A DNA stretch of 64,000 bases from Cyclospora cayetanensis (lineage: Eukaryota; Apicomplexa; Conoidasida; Eucoccidiorida; Eimeriidae). Where the stretch lies: positions 124,001-188,000 of the forward strand of contig NW_020312314.1 of NCBI RefSeq assembly GCF_002999335.1, written 5' to 3'. Position numbers and translations under genes: made by a program. Numbering within the stretch: position 1 is the first letter of the stretch; each line of letters starts with the position of its first letter. The notes below the pieces were generated by a model. That model ran no database searches, was not told the DNA's origin, and worked only from the letters and a program-made list of their open reading frames with translations. Of the stretch, positions 35,701 to 43,993 are shown piece after piece.

Positions 35701-36270
35701 TCCGCTGCACTGCCATCTGAAACAGAAACGAATGAGACAAAAAGCTTTACTGCGCTGTTTGCGTGTTTCATTGGGATGAGAGGCGTAGGCGTCAGCGACA
35801 CCCCTTCCTCTATGCAAAGGGCATGCGCGACTGTGTGTGTGAGAGAGAAAGAGAAATTGAAAGAGGGAGAGAGAGAGAGAAATTGAAAGAGAGAGAGAAA
35901 GAGAGAGAGAAATTGTAAGAGAGAGAGAGAGAGAAAGAGAAAAAAATCGAAAGAGAGAGAGAAATTGAAAGAGGCTCTTCGCTGCTGACGACACGCACCT
36001 CTTCTCCATGAAAGGCCGTTTGATGCGCCTCCAGGGTATCCACAGCCACTCTGGTAGAAATCGAATTTGGTGGCATGAGCACTGCGAGAGGGGGGGAACA
36101 AAACGCGCGAAGAGCTGCACGAGTGGCAACTGCAGAGGCTTCTCCGAAACAAATTGCAGCTGTCACCACTACTTGTTGATAGCCGAAGAGACGGCCACGC
36201 GGTGGCAGCGCCTGAAGATCGCTACATCAACCGTCGTCTTTTGCTGCAAAAGAATCTCAGCAAGCTCCAT
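13613..36270 (-). CDS. PI4KA: PI4KA-like phosphatidylinositol 4-kinase, giant multi-exon gene
   Basis: PI4KA (Stt4) phosphorylates phosphatidylinositol to PI4P, typically at the plasma membrane. The C-terminal exons carry the catalytic signatures in order: [72 protein letters not shown], and a final [13 protein letters not shown] segment ending at stop 13613-13615. Upstream, [13 protein letters not shown] and [19 protein letters not shown] match the region that precedes the PI4KA kinase domain (compare human IPQIVQALRYD). The N-terminal exons are helical and full of Gln/Ala/Leu runs, and are assigned by in-phase splicing and lack of an intervening gene rather than by similarity. The start is tentatively ATG 36270-36268. 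The kinase part is certain; the single-gene join across 27-36 kb is inference, and an annotation may split it. A possible one-base frameshift lies near 36180. Exon blocks are listed separately. Confidence 0.8.
14030..15024. repeat. 19-bp minisatellite in a kinase-gene intron
   Basis: About 1 kb of near-perfect 19-bp units (ACACAAACATGCACAAAAC and variants with ATATGC or AAGACAC) fills almost all of the intron between the exons ending at 15205 and starting at 14016. All six frames are open through it because the unit has no stop codons; these open frames are not genes. Confidence 0.95.
15905..15960 (-). repeat. GCT/GCA run encoding poly-Ala inside the kinase domain
   Basis: A trinucleotide run within the long kinase exon encodes about 16 alanines. 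Lys/His and Gln runs follow downstream in the transcript. It lies between the SRHQIG block and the [10 protein letters not shown] helix. Confidence 0.85.
16190..16322 (-). repeat. 21-bp tandem repeat encoding TATAAAD
   Basis: Six copies of a 21-bp unit (GCGGTGTCTGCTGCTGCTGTT on the + strand) stay in frame with the kinase exon and encode a seven-residue Ala/Thr/Asp repeat just before the [12 protein letters not shown] block. Confidence 0.85.
16870..17265. repeat. ACACAGAC-type microsatellite in a kinase-gene intron
   Basis: About 400 bases of CACAGA and CACACA units, ending in a short TATATA tract near 17240-17258. They lie between the exon ending at 17287 and the next kinase exon near 16850. 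Confidence 0.85.
18960..19058. repeat. TA dinucleotide tract in a kinase-gene intron
   Basis: A long (AT)n run about 45 bases long, continuing as ATACATAT/ATGTATAT units, immediately downstream in the transcript of the donor at 19059. Confidence 0.9.
19147..19505. repeat. 47-bp minisatellite in a kinase-gene intron
   Basis: About 7.5 copies of a 47-bp unit that begins GCAGCAAAATGYGCTGCAAA; successive copies start at 19221, 19268 and 19315. Variants replace the ACAGACACA end with CAGCAG. The array fills the intron between exons 19654-19577 and 19144-19059. Confidence 0.92.
21180..21590. repeat. Purine-rich GAGAGACA microsatellite in a kinase-gene intron
   Basis: About 410 bases of GAGA, GACA and GAAA units on the + strand occupy the intron between the exon ending at 21623 and the one starting near 21153. 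Read from the minus strand this is a long polypyrimidine tract leading into the acceptor. Confidence 0.9.
21623..25764 (-). other. Largest internal exon of the PI4K gene (about 1380 codons)
   Basis: Open for 4142 bases, from acceptor TTGTTGCAG (exon starts 25764) to donor GC|GTAAGT (exon ends 21623). It enters in phase 0 and leaves in phase 2. It is extremely rich in Gln, Ala, Leu and Ser runs, but these alternate with complex helical segments such as [33 protein letters not shown] and [17 protein letters not shown], which argue for real coding on this strand. Antisense frames here are shadows of the CAG runs. I recognise no domain; it corresponds in position to the helical solenoid of PI4KA. 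Confidence 0.7.
25950..26395. repeat. 22-bp minisatellite in a kinase-gene intron
   Basis: About 20 copies of the 22-bp unit CAGCAGCTTCATGCAGAAACAT, with substitutions mostly at the CAGCAG/CAGTAG/CGGCAG and CTTC/CTCC positions. It fills the intron between exons ending at 26434 and starting at 25764. Confidence 0.95.
26434..27040 (-). other. Small PI4K-gene exons joined by very short introns
   Basis: In transcript order: an exon from about 27040 (acceptor near GGCAG) to 26838, then 26793-26667, then 26630-26434. Phases 0, 1 and 0 match. The introns are 44 bases (26837-26794, GTAGTA...TCTAG) and 36 bases (26666-26631, GTAGAG...CTGCAG). The peptide contains [37 protein letters not shown] and [19 protein letters not shown]. 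The final donor is a strong GGT|GTAAGT. There is no recognised domain, and membership of the kinase gene is inferred from phase and lack of a stop. Confidence 0.5.
27085..27510. repeat. Irregular AT-containing tandem repeat
   Basis: Four to five degenerate copies of a unit of about 90-120 bases that combines CACATAAAGGCGGGTGTA, TATATA runs and CGCATGAAGGCGC. The open frame of the exon starting at 27868 runs into it and stops at 27476, so its true donor is probably near 27530. Confidence 0.8.
28935..29335. repeat. CTGTCTAT/CTGTCTGT microsatellite
   Basis: About 400 bases of TCTG and TCTA units between the exon ending near 29440 and the exon starting at 28569. It is most regular at the 29310-29330 end (CTGT)n. 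Confidence 0.92.
30045..30192 (-). repeat. 21-bp coding repeat (CSSGTCT heptapeptide)
   Basis: Seven tandem 21-bp units, CCGCTGCTGCATGTGCACGTG on the + strand, stay in frame within the exon 30551 to about 29440 and encode a Cys/Ser/Thr/Gly heptapeptide. Confidence 0.8.
30570..31405. repeat. CACATACACC(AAAA) satellite in a kinase-gene intron
   Basis: About 835 bases of interleaved ACACATACACC, AAAACACATACACCT and AGCAGATACACCTAACACC units occupy most of the intron between the exon ending at 31599 and that starting at 30551. Confidence 0.93.
31599..34460 (-). other. Large N-terminal exon of the PI4K gene
   Basis: Open from an acceptor near 34340-34460 (several AGs possible) to donor GAG|GTAAGG at 31599. 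It encodes about 930 residues with long Gln, Ala and Leu runs between complex helical parts such as [33 protein letters not shown] and [18 protein letters not shown] 15-bp EQQQL repeat lies at about 32640-32725. Karyopherin-like or PI4KA-like alpha-solenoid structure is plausible, but I cannot name a domain. Confidence 0.6.
34526..35078. repeat. 35-bp minisatellite in a 5' intron of the kinase gene
   Basis: About 15 copies of a 35-bp unit, AGCAGCTCAATMAGAAGCAG followed by CTCGAGCACTCAGAG, with a few 34-bp variants toward 35000. It lies in the intron after the short exon 35200-35129. Confidence 0.93.
35129..36270 (-). other. 5'-most exons assigned to the PI4K gene
   Basis: Order: about 36270-36003 ([19 protein letters not shown], then [20 protein letters not shown]), about 35719-35340, and about 35209-35129. 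The middle exon may splice at TC|GTGCAG into the acceptor GCTCGCAG, in phase 2. That would place [19 protein letters not shown] directly after [11 protein letters not shown]. If that splice is not used, the middle exon stops at TGA 35303-35305 and forms a separate small gene, with the kinase gene starting at ATG 35200-35198. Between AINK and VVVTAA near 36180 the frame shifts by one base: either a sequencing slip or a very short intron. A GAGAGAAATTGAAAGA microsatellite (35850-35970) fills the intron between the first two exons. Confidence 0.45.
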
Positions 36271-36419
36271 TGCAAACTTTGCAACTAGCCCTTGCGCAAG
36301 CATGCGGTAGAGGAATTGCGGTTCGCAAGGCAAGGCGAGGGGATAGCAGCAGCTCTACGCCTACATATGCAGTGAACTCACAAAGCCGACATTTCTCCTG
36401 CTGTTCGCAAATCCTCAAG
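36271..36419. promoter_or_regulatory. Candidate bidirectional promoter
   Basis: Only 149 bases separate the proposed minus-strand ATG (36270) and the plus-strand ATG (36420). No TATA-like box is evident. The inference rests on the divergent layout; either gene could start elsewhere, since both frames remain open further upstream. Confidence 0.35.
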
Positions 36420-37591
36420 ATGCAAGCAGCAGCCTCGAACGCTTCAGAGGAGAGCTCTTGCTCCTGCTCCTCTTCTTTTTCCTCTTCTTTTTCCTCTTCT
36501 TCTTCCTCCTGCTCCAACAGCAACAGCAGGAGCGGCAGCAGCGGCGCTGCTGCCGCTCCTGCTGCAGTCCGTGCAACGCTTTTTTCCGGCTCTTCCAATG
36601 CCAGCAGCAACGGCAACAGCAGCGATAAGGCTGTGATGCTCTCCTCGGCAGCAGAGGCTGCGTCTGCTTCGCCCCCCCTCTCGAGTTGTCTGCTCCTGCA
36701 GGTAGGCAAAATCAACTTTCTTGTGGACTGCCCTCTGCTGCTAAGAGACCTTCTTCCCGCAGCACCGATCGGCTATCAAACTGCCACTGCTGCAGCAGCT
36801 GCAGCAGCAGCTGCTGCAGCAGCAGACGCCACTTCAGAAGGCGCAACAGCTGCAGCAGCAGCAGCAGCAGATGCAGCAGCAGCAGCAGCAGCAGCAGCAG
36901 CGTCAGGTCGCTTCCGTTGTTCGACACGACTTAGCGCGCAGCAGCTGCTGCAGCGCCTTGAGGGGACCGTGTTGCATGCGATCCTCATTACGCAGCCTCA
37001 AGGATTCTTGGGAGTGCCGCTGCTGCTGCAGCAGCTGCAGCAGCAGCAGCAGCAGCTGCCGCTGATCTTCGCCACACGGCCTGTTGCGCTCTTCGGCTGC
37101 ACAGGAGTAGCCTTTTTGCGATCCGAGCAGGGAGGCTGCGTACTTCCTGCTGCTGCTTCAGCGGCGCCGGCAGTTTTTTCCGCAGCAGCAAGGGCAGCTG
37201 CCGCCCCTCCGCATGCGCCCGCTGCGCCAGGCAGTCAGAACCAGCAAGAGGCGCTGCTCCTGCTAGAGGATAGCAGCGACGACTTTCTCCTGCTGCTGCA
37301 GCAGGGGAGCACCAGCAAAGCAAGTGACATCAAAGGCTTCGAGACGCTGCTGGTGTTGTGCAGCTACGGCCAGCGCCACAGCATTCGCGCTGCAGGTGCT
37401 GCAGCAGCGGCTGCAGGTGCTGCTGCTGCTGCTGCTGCATGTGGTGTAGGTACAGCAGCAGCAGCAGCAGCAGCAGGCCCAGCGATGCAGCAAGAATACG
37501 TCGTGACATCCTGCAGCAGTGGATTCTGCTTGGGAGGCGCCAACTGGATAATTGAGACGCCTTGCGGAAGCAGAATCTTCGTAGTCGGGCC

Positions 37592-37666
<75 letters not shown>

Positions 37667-39827
37667 TAGTAGTAATACTGCAGCGTATCAGCGCAGTCCT
37701 TTAGAGGCCGACTGGAGTTTGCTGCCTTCTGCGGATGCTGTCGTCTTCTTCGAGTGTATGCCTCCGCCACGCAGTCGCATGCAGCCCGTCAACAGCAGCA
37801 CAGAGAGCAGCACAGAGAGCAGCAGCAGTGCTGCTGTCAAGAACTGCTCCGAAACGCCAAGTGATAGCACAGCAAGAGGCGGCAGCACAACCACCAAGTC
37901 AGAGCCGGCCACAGATAACAGCAGCAAGAGCAGCAGCAACACAAGCAGCAGCAGCAAGAGCAGCAGCAGCAACAGTAGCAGCGGCGCAGATAGCAGCAGC
38001 AAGGGCAGCAAGAGCACGCCTGGAGACGATGCCGTTAGCAGCAACACAAGCAGCAGCAGCAAGAGTAGCAGCAGCGCAGATAGTAGCAGCAAGGTGCGCG
38101 GAGACGTGACTGTACAGCAGCGGCTAGAGCTGTTGCTGCGCGTGGTTGCTGCTGCAGTTGCTGAGGGCAGCAGTGTGTTGATTGCAACGGATCCTTGTGG
38201 CGTGCAGCAGCTGGAGTTGTTGCCGCTTCTGCTACGTCGGCTGCCTCGCACAAGTGCCTCTACGTCGCCTACCTGCGTATACACCGTTGGCTTGAACGCG
38301 CCTCTGCTGCTGCGCTGCGCAGACGAGGCCGTTGAATGGGTTCAGCCGCCTCTTCAGCAGCAGCAGCACCACTTGAGAGGCGACTTTTCAGGAGGAGCAG
38401 CAGCAGCTGCAGCGGATCTATGCTGCGATCCTCCCTTTGGCTACGCAGAGCTGCAGCAGATGCAGCAGTTGTTTGCTGCCGAGTTGCTGATGCAGCTGCC
38501 TCCTGTGAGACGGCCGTGTGTTGTCTTGGCGGCTTCTGCTGCTCTCCGAGTAGGTCCAGCTGCGCAGCTGCTGCAGCAGTGGCGTAGCTGCAGCAGCGTG
38601 TTGCTGCTGCTTATTGATCCGTCGTTTGCTGCAGCGGGAGACATCTCCCGACCGCCTCCTGCAGCGCAGCAGGCGGTTCTCAAGGCGCAGCTCGCGAGGG
38701 AATTGGCGACGCTGCAGCGACGGCATAGCGGAAAACAGAAAGCTCTCGTCGCAAGCAGAGACAGCGGCACTCAAAGCCTAGCAGCTGCCATGGAGGCACT
38801 GGCGAGACAGCTGGCCGTTGCCGTCTGCGGCTCTCTTCTATGGCCGTTTTTTTACGGCGAGTCTTTCCTAGGCCCCTTGATGATGCATGAGCAGAACCAG
38901 CAGGAAGCCGCAGCAACAGCATCCACTGCTCCGGCAGTATCAGGTGATTTGAACATACAGCTGGCCGCAATCCCCTTAGACTTTCGGCTGACAGCTGCGG
39001 ACGTTTCGCTGCTAGTGCAGCAGCGTGCGGCTCCTACTGCGTCTGTCGCTCTGCCCCCCTCCTTCTTCGGTTATTTCCCTGCGAGCGCCTGCGTCACCAC
39101 AGCTGAGCCAAAGCAGCCGAGGCTGTTGCAGCTCATGCAGCCCACTGCGCTGCTGCCTCTGGAGAGGCGGGTATGCTTGAGTGACGCAGCGCTTCTCTCG
39201 CGGCAGTTCTCGTTGTTGCAGCTGTCTGCGGAAGGGCTTTCGCTCGTTGCACACGAAGCGCCTGTGGCTCCTCCGCCTGCTGGTGCTCCTTGCAAAGCCA
39301 GTTGTGGTGGTAACGGTGTGAAAAATCAGCAGCGTGTTTCTATCGCGCCTGTCGCTGAAGGGGCACTGCTCTATTGCAAGGCGAATGGCGCTACCTTATT
39401 TCCTCCTGCCGCTGCAAATGGAGCTGCCATACGGCCTGCAGCCGTGGCTGCCTCCGAAAGCTGCCGCTGCCCCTCGCTGCTGTTCGGACAGCCCGCGCTG
39501 CACGAAGTAGAGAAGTTGCTGCGGCAAAAGGGGTTCAAAGATGCACATAGAGCGTCCGCTGAGTCAGCGGCAGGGGCGCATTCATGCAGTCTTCTAGCAT
39601 CGCAGATCCCTTCCACTGCGGCAGCGGAAGCAGCTGCACTTGCAACCACCCAGATTCGTGTGCCTTCGCTGAAGGCCTCTCTCGTGCACTACCCTTGTTG
39701 TGGAGTTATTGATGTATACACCTCTGAAAAGGCAGCACGGGCGCTGTTGCGCCAGCTGCTGCAACAGGTTCTTCTGCAGGCCACATTACACGAGGCAGCC
39801 TGTAGCAACTCGCCAGTTTCGCAGTAG
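36420..39827 (+). CDS. INTS9: Integrator complex subunit 9-like protein (inactive beta-CASP family)
   Basis: Single exon of 1135 codons from ATG 36420 (MQAAASN); a non-ATG extension to 36270 is possible. INTS9 pairs with the INTS11 endonuclease in the nuclear Integrator complex, which cleaves nascent RNA. Family features in order: LLLQVGKINFLVDCPLL (metallo-beta-lactamase start, compare IMLDCGLD), VLHAILITQPQGFLGVPLLL, LIFATRPVALFG, VTSCSSGFCLGGANWIIETP (compare TPLSSGYALGSSNWII), then FGYAELQ..., RPCVVLAASAALRVGPAAQLL and a C-terminal HEVEKLLRQKGFKDAH. The HxHxDH zinc motif is absent, as expected for INTS9. The family is usually about 650 residues; the excess is Ala, Ser and Gln runs, notably a poly-Ser run and a Ser/Lys-rich insert in the beta-CASP region. 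CPSF2-like is the main alternative. Confidence 0.68.
37594..37672 (+). repeat. AGC/AGT run encoding about 26 serines
   Basis: An uninterrupted (AGC)n run followed by (AGT)n, in frame in the INTS9-like gene, immediately after the FVVGPS segment. The abrupt AGC to AGT switch suggests two expansion events. Confidence 0.92.
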
Positions 39828-40989
39828 CTACTGGCTCCGGCTCTTTATTCTACTGCCCTGCCATTGCTGCTGCGCGACAGTAACAAAAGATGCAAGGCGT
39901 CTACGGGAGCAGCAGCGGGCTATATGCAGCCGATGAGACGATGGCGTTCGTTTTTGTGCCGTATCACTAAATGATCCAGTTTCACACGACTTCTATAGCC
40001 TACCCTCGGGGCTGTCTGTCAGGGAAGTGGGCGAAGGTACTCGCTGCAGCTGCAAAGGCCCTACCCTACTCTGCAGCAGCAACAGCACCGCGAGCAACAC
40101 ATTCGTCGACTACCCAGCAATTGAGGCTACGACAATGCCACAGACACCACCGAAAGGGCCTTCCTAGCCATCTGAGTCATCAGAAATGTGAGGAGGGAGG
40201 GCAGCACGGGGAGAAGTTCTTGCGTTGGGTATGGAAGACAGGAAGAATGCCGCGAAACTCAGAGTGGGCATTACGCGTCCTCACGCTTCTCAGTGTGCAG
40301 AGAGTTTAATTATGTGTTAGAATTCTGAGAAGAGAGAAACTTCTATTGCGGTGTCAATGTTCGTCTGCAGCTGCTGGTAGCACATGGAATAGTGGTATTG
40401 CGTAACATACAAGGTCGTGGTGCGGCAGAAATGCAGTTCCTCTGAAACCTATCTGCTGCGCCGTTCCAAAAGCCGCGAACGACCCAAGCGTCCTACAATT
40501 TGGAGAGCATTCGCAAATTGCCTCTCCAATAAAGTAATACTGTAGACTTTTAATGAGCGGCTGCGACGGGTGCCGGCAGCTCTGACAGCCCCAGTTTGGA
40601 GACCTAGTTCTGCAGCTTGACGGCTTCATGAAGCGCTTCACGTCTTGTTTTAGGAGTTTTAGTCTAATTTTATCGCACATATGCACGCAATTTCACACTT
40701 TCTCCCGGCGCTACGGACTCGGTTCTACCCGGTGTGCGTTCTGGATGCATGGCGAGTTTGCTGTCTAGTGGGACTGCGGTACCCCTGCAATTCCATCAGG
40801 AGGCTCCTTGAGACTATTCAAGGGCTGATTTCCAGTCCGTGTGCTGAGAGCAATGCAACGCTGCCTCTCTTGGACCTCGTTGTAGCAGCGATAAGTCGCC
40901 GCTCCTGCTGCCTTCTGCTGCCGAAGGGAATGGTGGTTGTGGTGTTTAACCTTCCCTAGATTTTCTTCGCTGCATTCCAGGCTAAGAGA
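39828..40989. other. Intergenic region, start of a repeat-poor block
   Basis: No exon is supported. A short + frame (40681-40959) and a - frame (40354-40686) lack domains. CAG runs stop abruptly after about 40100. Confidence 0.5.
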
Positions 40990-43026
40990 ATGTTGCACGT
41001 GACGCTGCGATGGCTAGCCCTGATAACACTTGCGGTCCTGTTCATCCTGCAGCAAGTATTTGAACCACTCGTCACGATTTGGGTGGCTCTGGGGGAATTC
41101 TTCCACTGCGTTAGCTTTATTCTTCTGTTGGACCTCTTGATCACAAATAAGGGCTACAAGGGGCTTAGCATCAAGACACAGCTATGTTTTCTTCTCGTCT
41201 ACTGGTTCCGCTACCTCGACAACTTCTTCACAGATCACCCCAATCACTGGATCAAGGTGCGCCCGTGGCTTCTCTCTACCATAACAGTTGGAAGCACTGT
41301 ACAATTTGCTTGTTAGCATACCCCTATAGGGTTTCTTGGAGCGGGGCAGCACCAGCATTGATGCATTCGCAGCCGGTGCAAAAAGACCAATTTTTTCCCT
41401 GATGTTCTGCGAAAACGGTGCCGTAGCGAGACAAAAGTGTTTGCGTTAGTCTGGAGACATTATCTGCGCTCCCTTCATCTCGATTTCACGTGCAGCCCTC
41501 GTATTTATTGGCAATCTGTAGGTGCCAATGCAGCTTTTTGAGAAGGCGGGAGTACGTATGGCTTTCTACTAATGCCTGTACGATCCACGTTGCTTGATGT
41601 GTTGTGAACCGACCATTGCGCATCGTCTCTAAATGTCATGCTGTGATCTTTCGAGCTGATATGTGTGTAATCAGGTGCTCAAGCTGTTCTACATGATGAG
41701 CTCCCTAACACTAGTTGTATCGATTTACTGGCTGCGTCACACGTGGGAGAGGAGAAAGGATTCGTGCTCCCTGCCAGTATTGTTCGTGCTCTCTGTATTA
41801 TTCGGAACAATCAACTTCATCCTTGACACGCAGCAGCCGGGGTCTACCCTAGAACACAGCTTGCAATATTTCTGGATCGTTTCTCACTACTTGCAGGTGC
41901 GCCGTTACTGGCCCTTCGTCACTTGTGTGTAATTCTGCTCTTCTGCGATATTTGGGGGAACCCAGCTGTATGCGGAGCTTCGCTCATGGGCAAATTTCAT
42001 CTCAAGTGAACATCCTGCTGTGCTCTTCTGTTTCAGGGCTTCGCAATGCTCCCTCAGTTCATTTTTTGTTACCGGGATCCGGAAAACAGGGACTCACTCC
42101 TGACAGCGTATATATTAGTTCTAGGAACATATCGTCTCTTTTATGCGTTGAACTGGATAGAACGCAAATACACCAATAATTTCTTCTACATTTCAGGTCC
42201 CATGGGCCTTGGAATTCTAGCTGTCTTCCTCGCCGACTTCATTGCGTATAAAATCAGGAAGAAGAGCTGTATATCGTCGCTCGTCTTGCGCCTAGGTCCG
42301 CCATTGCTTTAGTGTGTCTCTCCCCCCCTTGTATTTCCTACAAGTTGTATTTCACGGCTCAGTCTGCGTGTTTTTGGCCACTTCGCATGAGCAAGCGCCT
42401 GAGTGTTCACTCTTTCAGCACGCGTAGGAGTCGCATTTGCCTGCTCGACCTGGGTCAGGCCGTTCCCTGATGATGCGAGCGTGCAAGATGTCGAGTTCAT
42501 GAGAACCTGCGCTTTTTGGCTTTCCACGTGTGCGCATTGCTTGCGTCATGCTCCAGATGATAGTATGCAAGTCTCGAGACTCCCTCTGCTCTCTGGATTC
42601 GGGGAAGAATATGAACGGGTGGACCCCGGCAGAGCCGGAGCTTCCTCAGGCCCCACGGTGATATCAGTGGGCCGCATATCTCCAATGGAATTAGACACGC
42701 GTTCCGTTCAAGTTTTCGGGAGACCTCGAGGTCCATCACTTTATGACGAACCACCGGGTATGTCTGTTCGAGAAGGACGGCTCTCCTGAAAAGCACTTTT
42801 GCCCATCGCGGCCAGCTAGTGGCTCTGCCGATTTCTCACTCTCACAGTGTTTGCGTTGTTCGGTTCCTCTGCAGAGCCCTATGTCGCCCCTCCCTTGCCC
42901 TCGCTGCCTCACCCCTCTGCTGCTGCAAGTGACGCAGTTCTGGACCCCTTAGATAAGCAGACTGGCGATTGTACAGCTTCGTCCACACCTGCTGCTCACG
43001 AACTTGAACTAAAATCGGTTGTTTAG
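40990..43026 (+). CDS. ERD2/KDEL-receptor-like multi-pass membrane protein
   Basis: ERD2 proteins cycle between Golgi and ER and return escaped ER residents that carry KDEL-type tails. Exons 40990-41256, 41675-41896 and 42037 to about 42268 join in phase 0 (AAG|GTGCGC, CAG|GTGCGC, TTTCAG). They give LLITNKGYKGLSIKTQLCF, FRYLDNFF, KVLKLFYMMSS, YLQGFAMLPQFIFCYR and AYILVLGTYRLFYALNWIER, matching ERD2 motifs KSQ, ARYLD, MK, VAILPQ and GLYRALYLANWI. The N-terminus has an extra hydrophobic helix, as in ERD2-like variants. Exon 3 can stop at TAG 42310-42312 (255 residues), or splice at 42268 or 42295 into 42557-42757 and 42875-43026, in matching phase. That would add a Pro/Ser/acidic tail of about 117 residues (total 357). 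If not spliced, the last two exons belong to another gene. Confidence 0.82.
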
Positions 43027-43523
43027 GATTTGGGCCCGACCGCATAGTCCTGATTTATTTCATTGCGGGGAATTCAGCGGCCTCGACTCCGCTGCGGCGA
43101 GCAAGTGCCCGCTCCGCATCCGTGAGGATGCTCAAATGATGATGCTCAGAAGCACTTTTTTGTTTTGTGGGCATGGAGGCTCCAAACTGCCTTGCAGGAA
43201 TCCAACTTGCGCACCAGTTAATGAACAAAGGAGTACGGCACTTTTTTGATGATAAAAATGCAGATTTAACTGAGAGACTGCTGCAGAAAGTCTCGGCTTC
43301 CTACAACAGCACGGGTAGGCACACAGTGGGTGCGAACTGGGTAACCACGCCACCCCCGAAGAAGGCGGTCGGAAAAAGCATTACTGAGAATCAAAAAGGA
43401 GTAGGCACTATAGCAAGAGACTCTCGAAACTCGAAACTGGGAGGATGCAGTCACACAGACCCTTGGTGCAGGGCCACTATACGTGGATACGCAAGAAACC
43501 TTCGCCACCTTGCAGTGCATGGA

Positions 43524-43993
43524 CTATAAGTTATCCCTGAACTCCCATGCCTTCATTGAGTAGTACGCCATGTTGGTCACGCCGATCGTTAGCAGAATAA
43601 GTGGTCCTACCTTTTTTGACGCCTGCGTAGACGAAAGGAACGCACACAGTGTGTTTCATCTGCCTGCCTGTTGCTCCCATAGGACCTCGGAGCGATGGCT
43701 ACAACACGGTGGTGGCAAATCGCTCCTGCTTATCTACGCAGTGTCTCGACATTACAGCATACCCGTGCGAATCGCCTCGCGCCTATGGCGGTGCAGGCTG
43801 CTCCGGCTGCAGCAGCAGCGATGGAAGCATAGCCAATGTGGTCTGTCTTCTGGATGGCAAGGCCCGTTGCTGCGAACGCACTGCCAAGGATCGTTCCCCC
43901 AACAAGCGAAGCTTTTGAACCCGCACGGAAATATCCATACATGCCGCTGCCAAGTGCTGCAACGGCACTGCTGAGGGCTATGTGGTGGGCCAT
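43524..43993 (-). CDS. TMEM14-family small membrane protein
   Basis: Two exons, 43993-43763 and 43622-43524, joined in phase 0 across a 140-base intron (CGG|GTATGC ... CTACGCAG), give 109 residues, the normal family length. Start MAHHIALSSAVAALGSGMYG; family-like features are GYFRAGSKASLVGG, GSAFAATGLAIQ and the C-terminal helix KKVGPLILLTIGVTNMAYYS. Four hydrophobic helices span about 5-25, 29-48, 54-73 and 82-100. TMEM14 proteins sit in organelle membranes, mitochondrial in known cases (TMEM14C is linked to haem synthesis); localisation here is inferred. The gene converges with the ERD2-like gene, about 500 bases apart, with nothing else recognisable between. Confidence 0.9.

Noticed and set aside
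42960..43026. HELEL in the ERD2-like tail as an ER-retrieval signal
   Set aside because: It is followed by four more residues, so it is not C-terminal, and the tail itself is uncertain.
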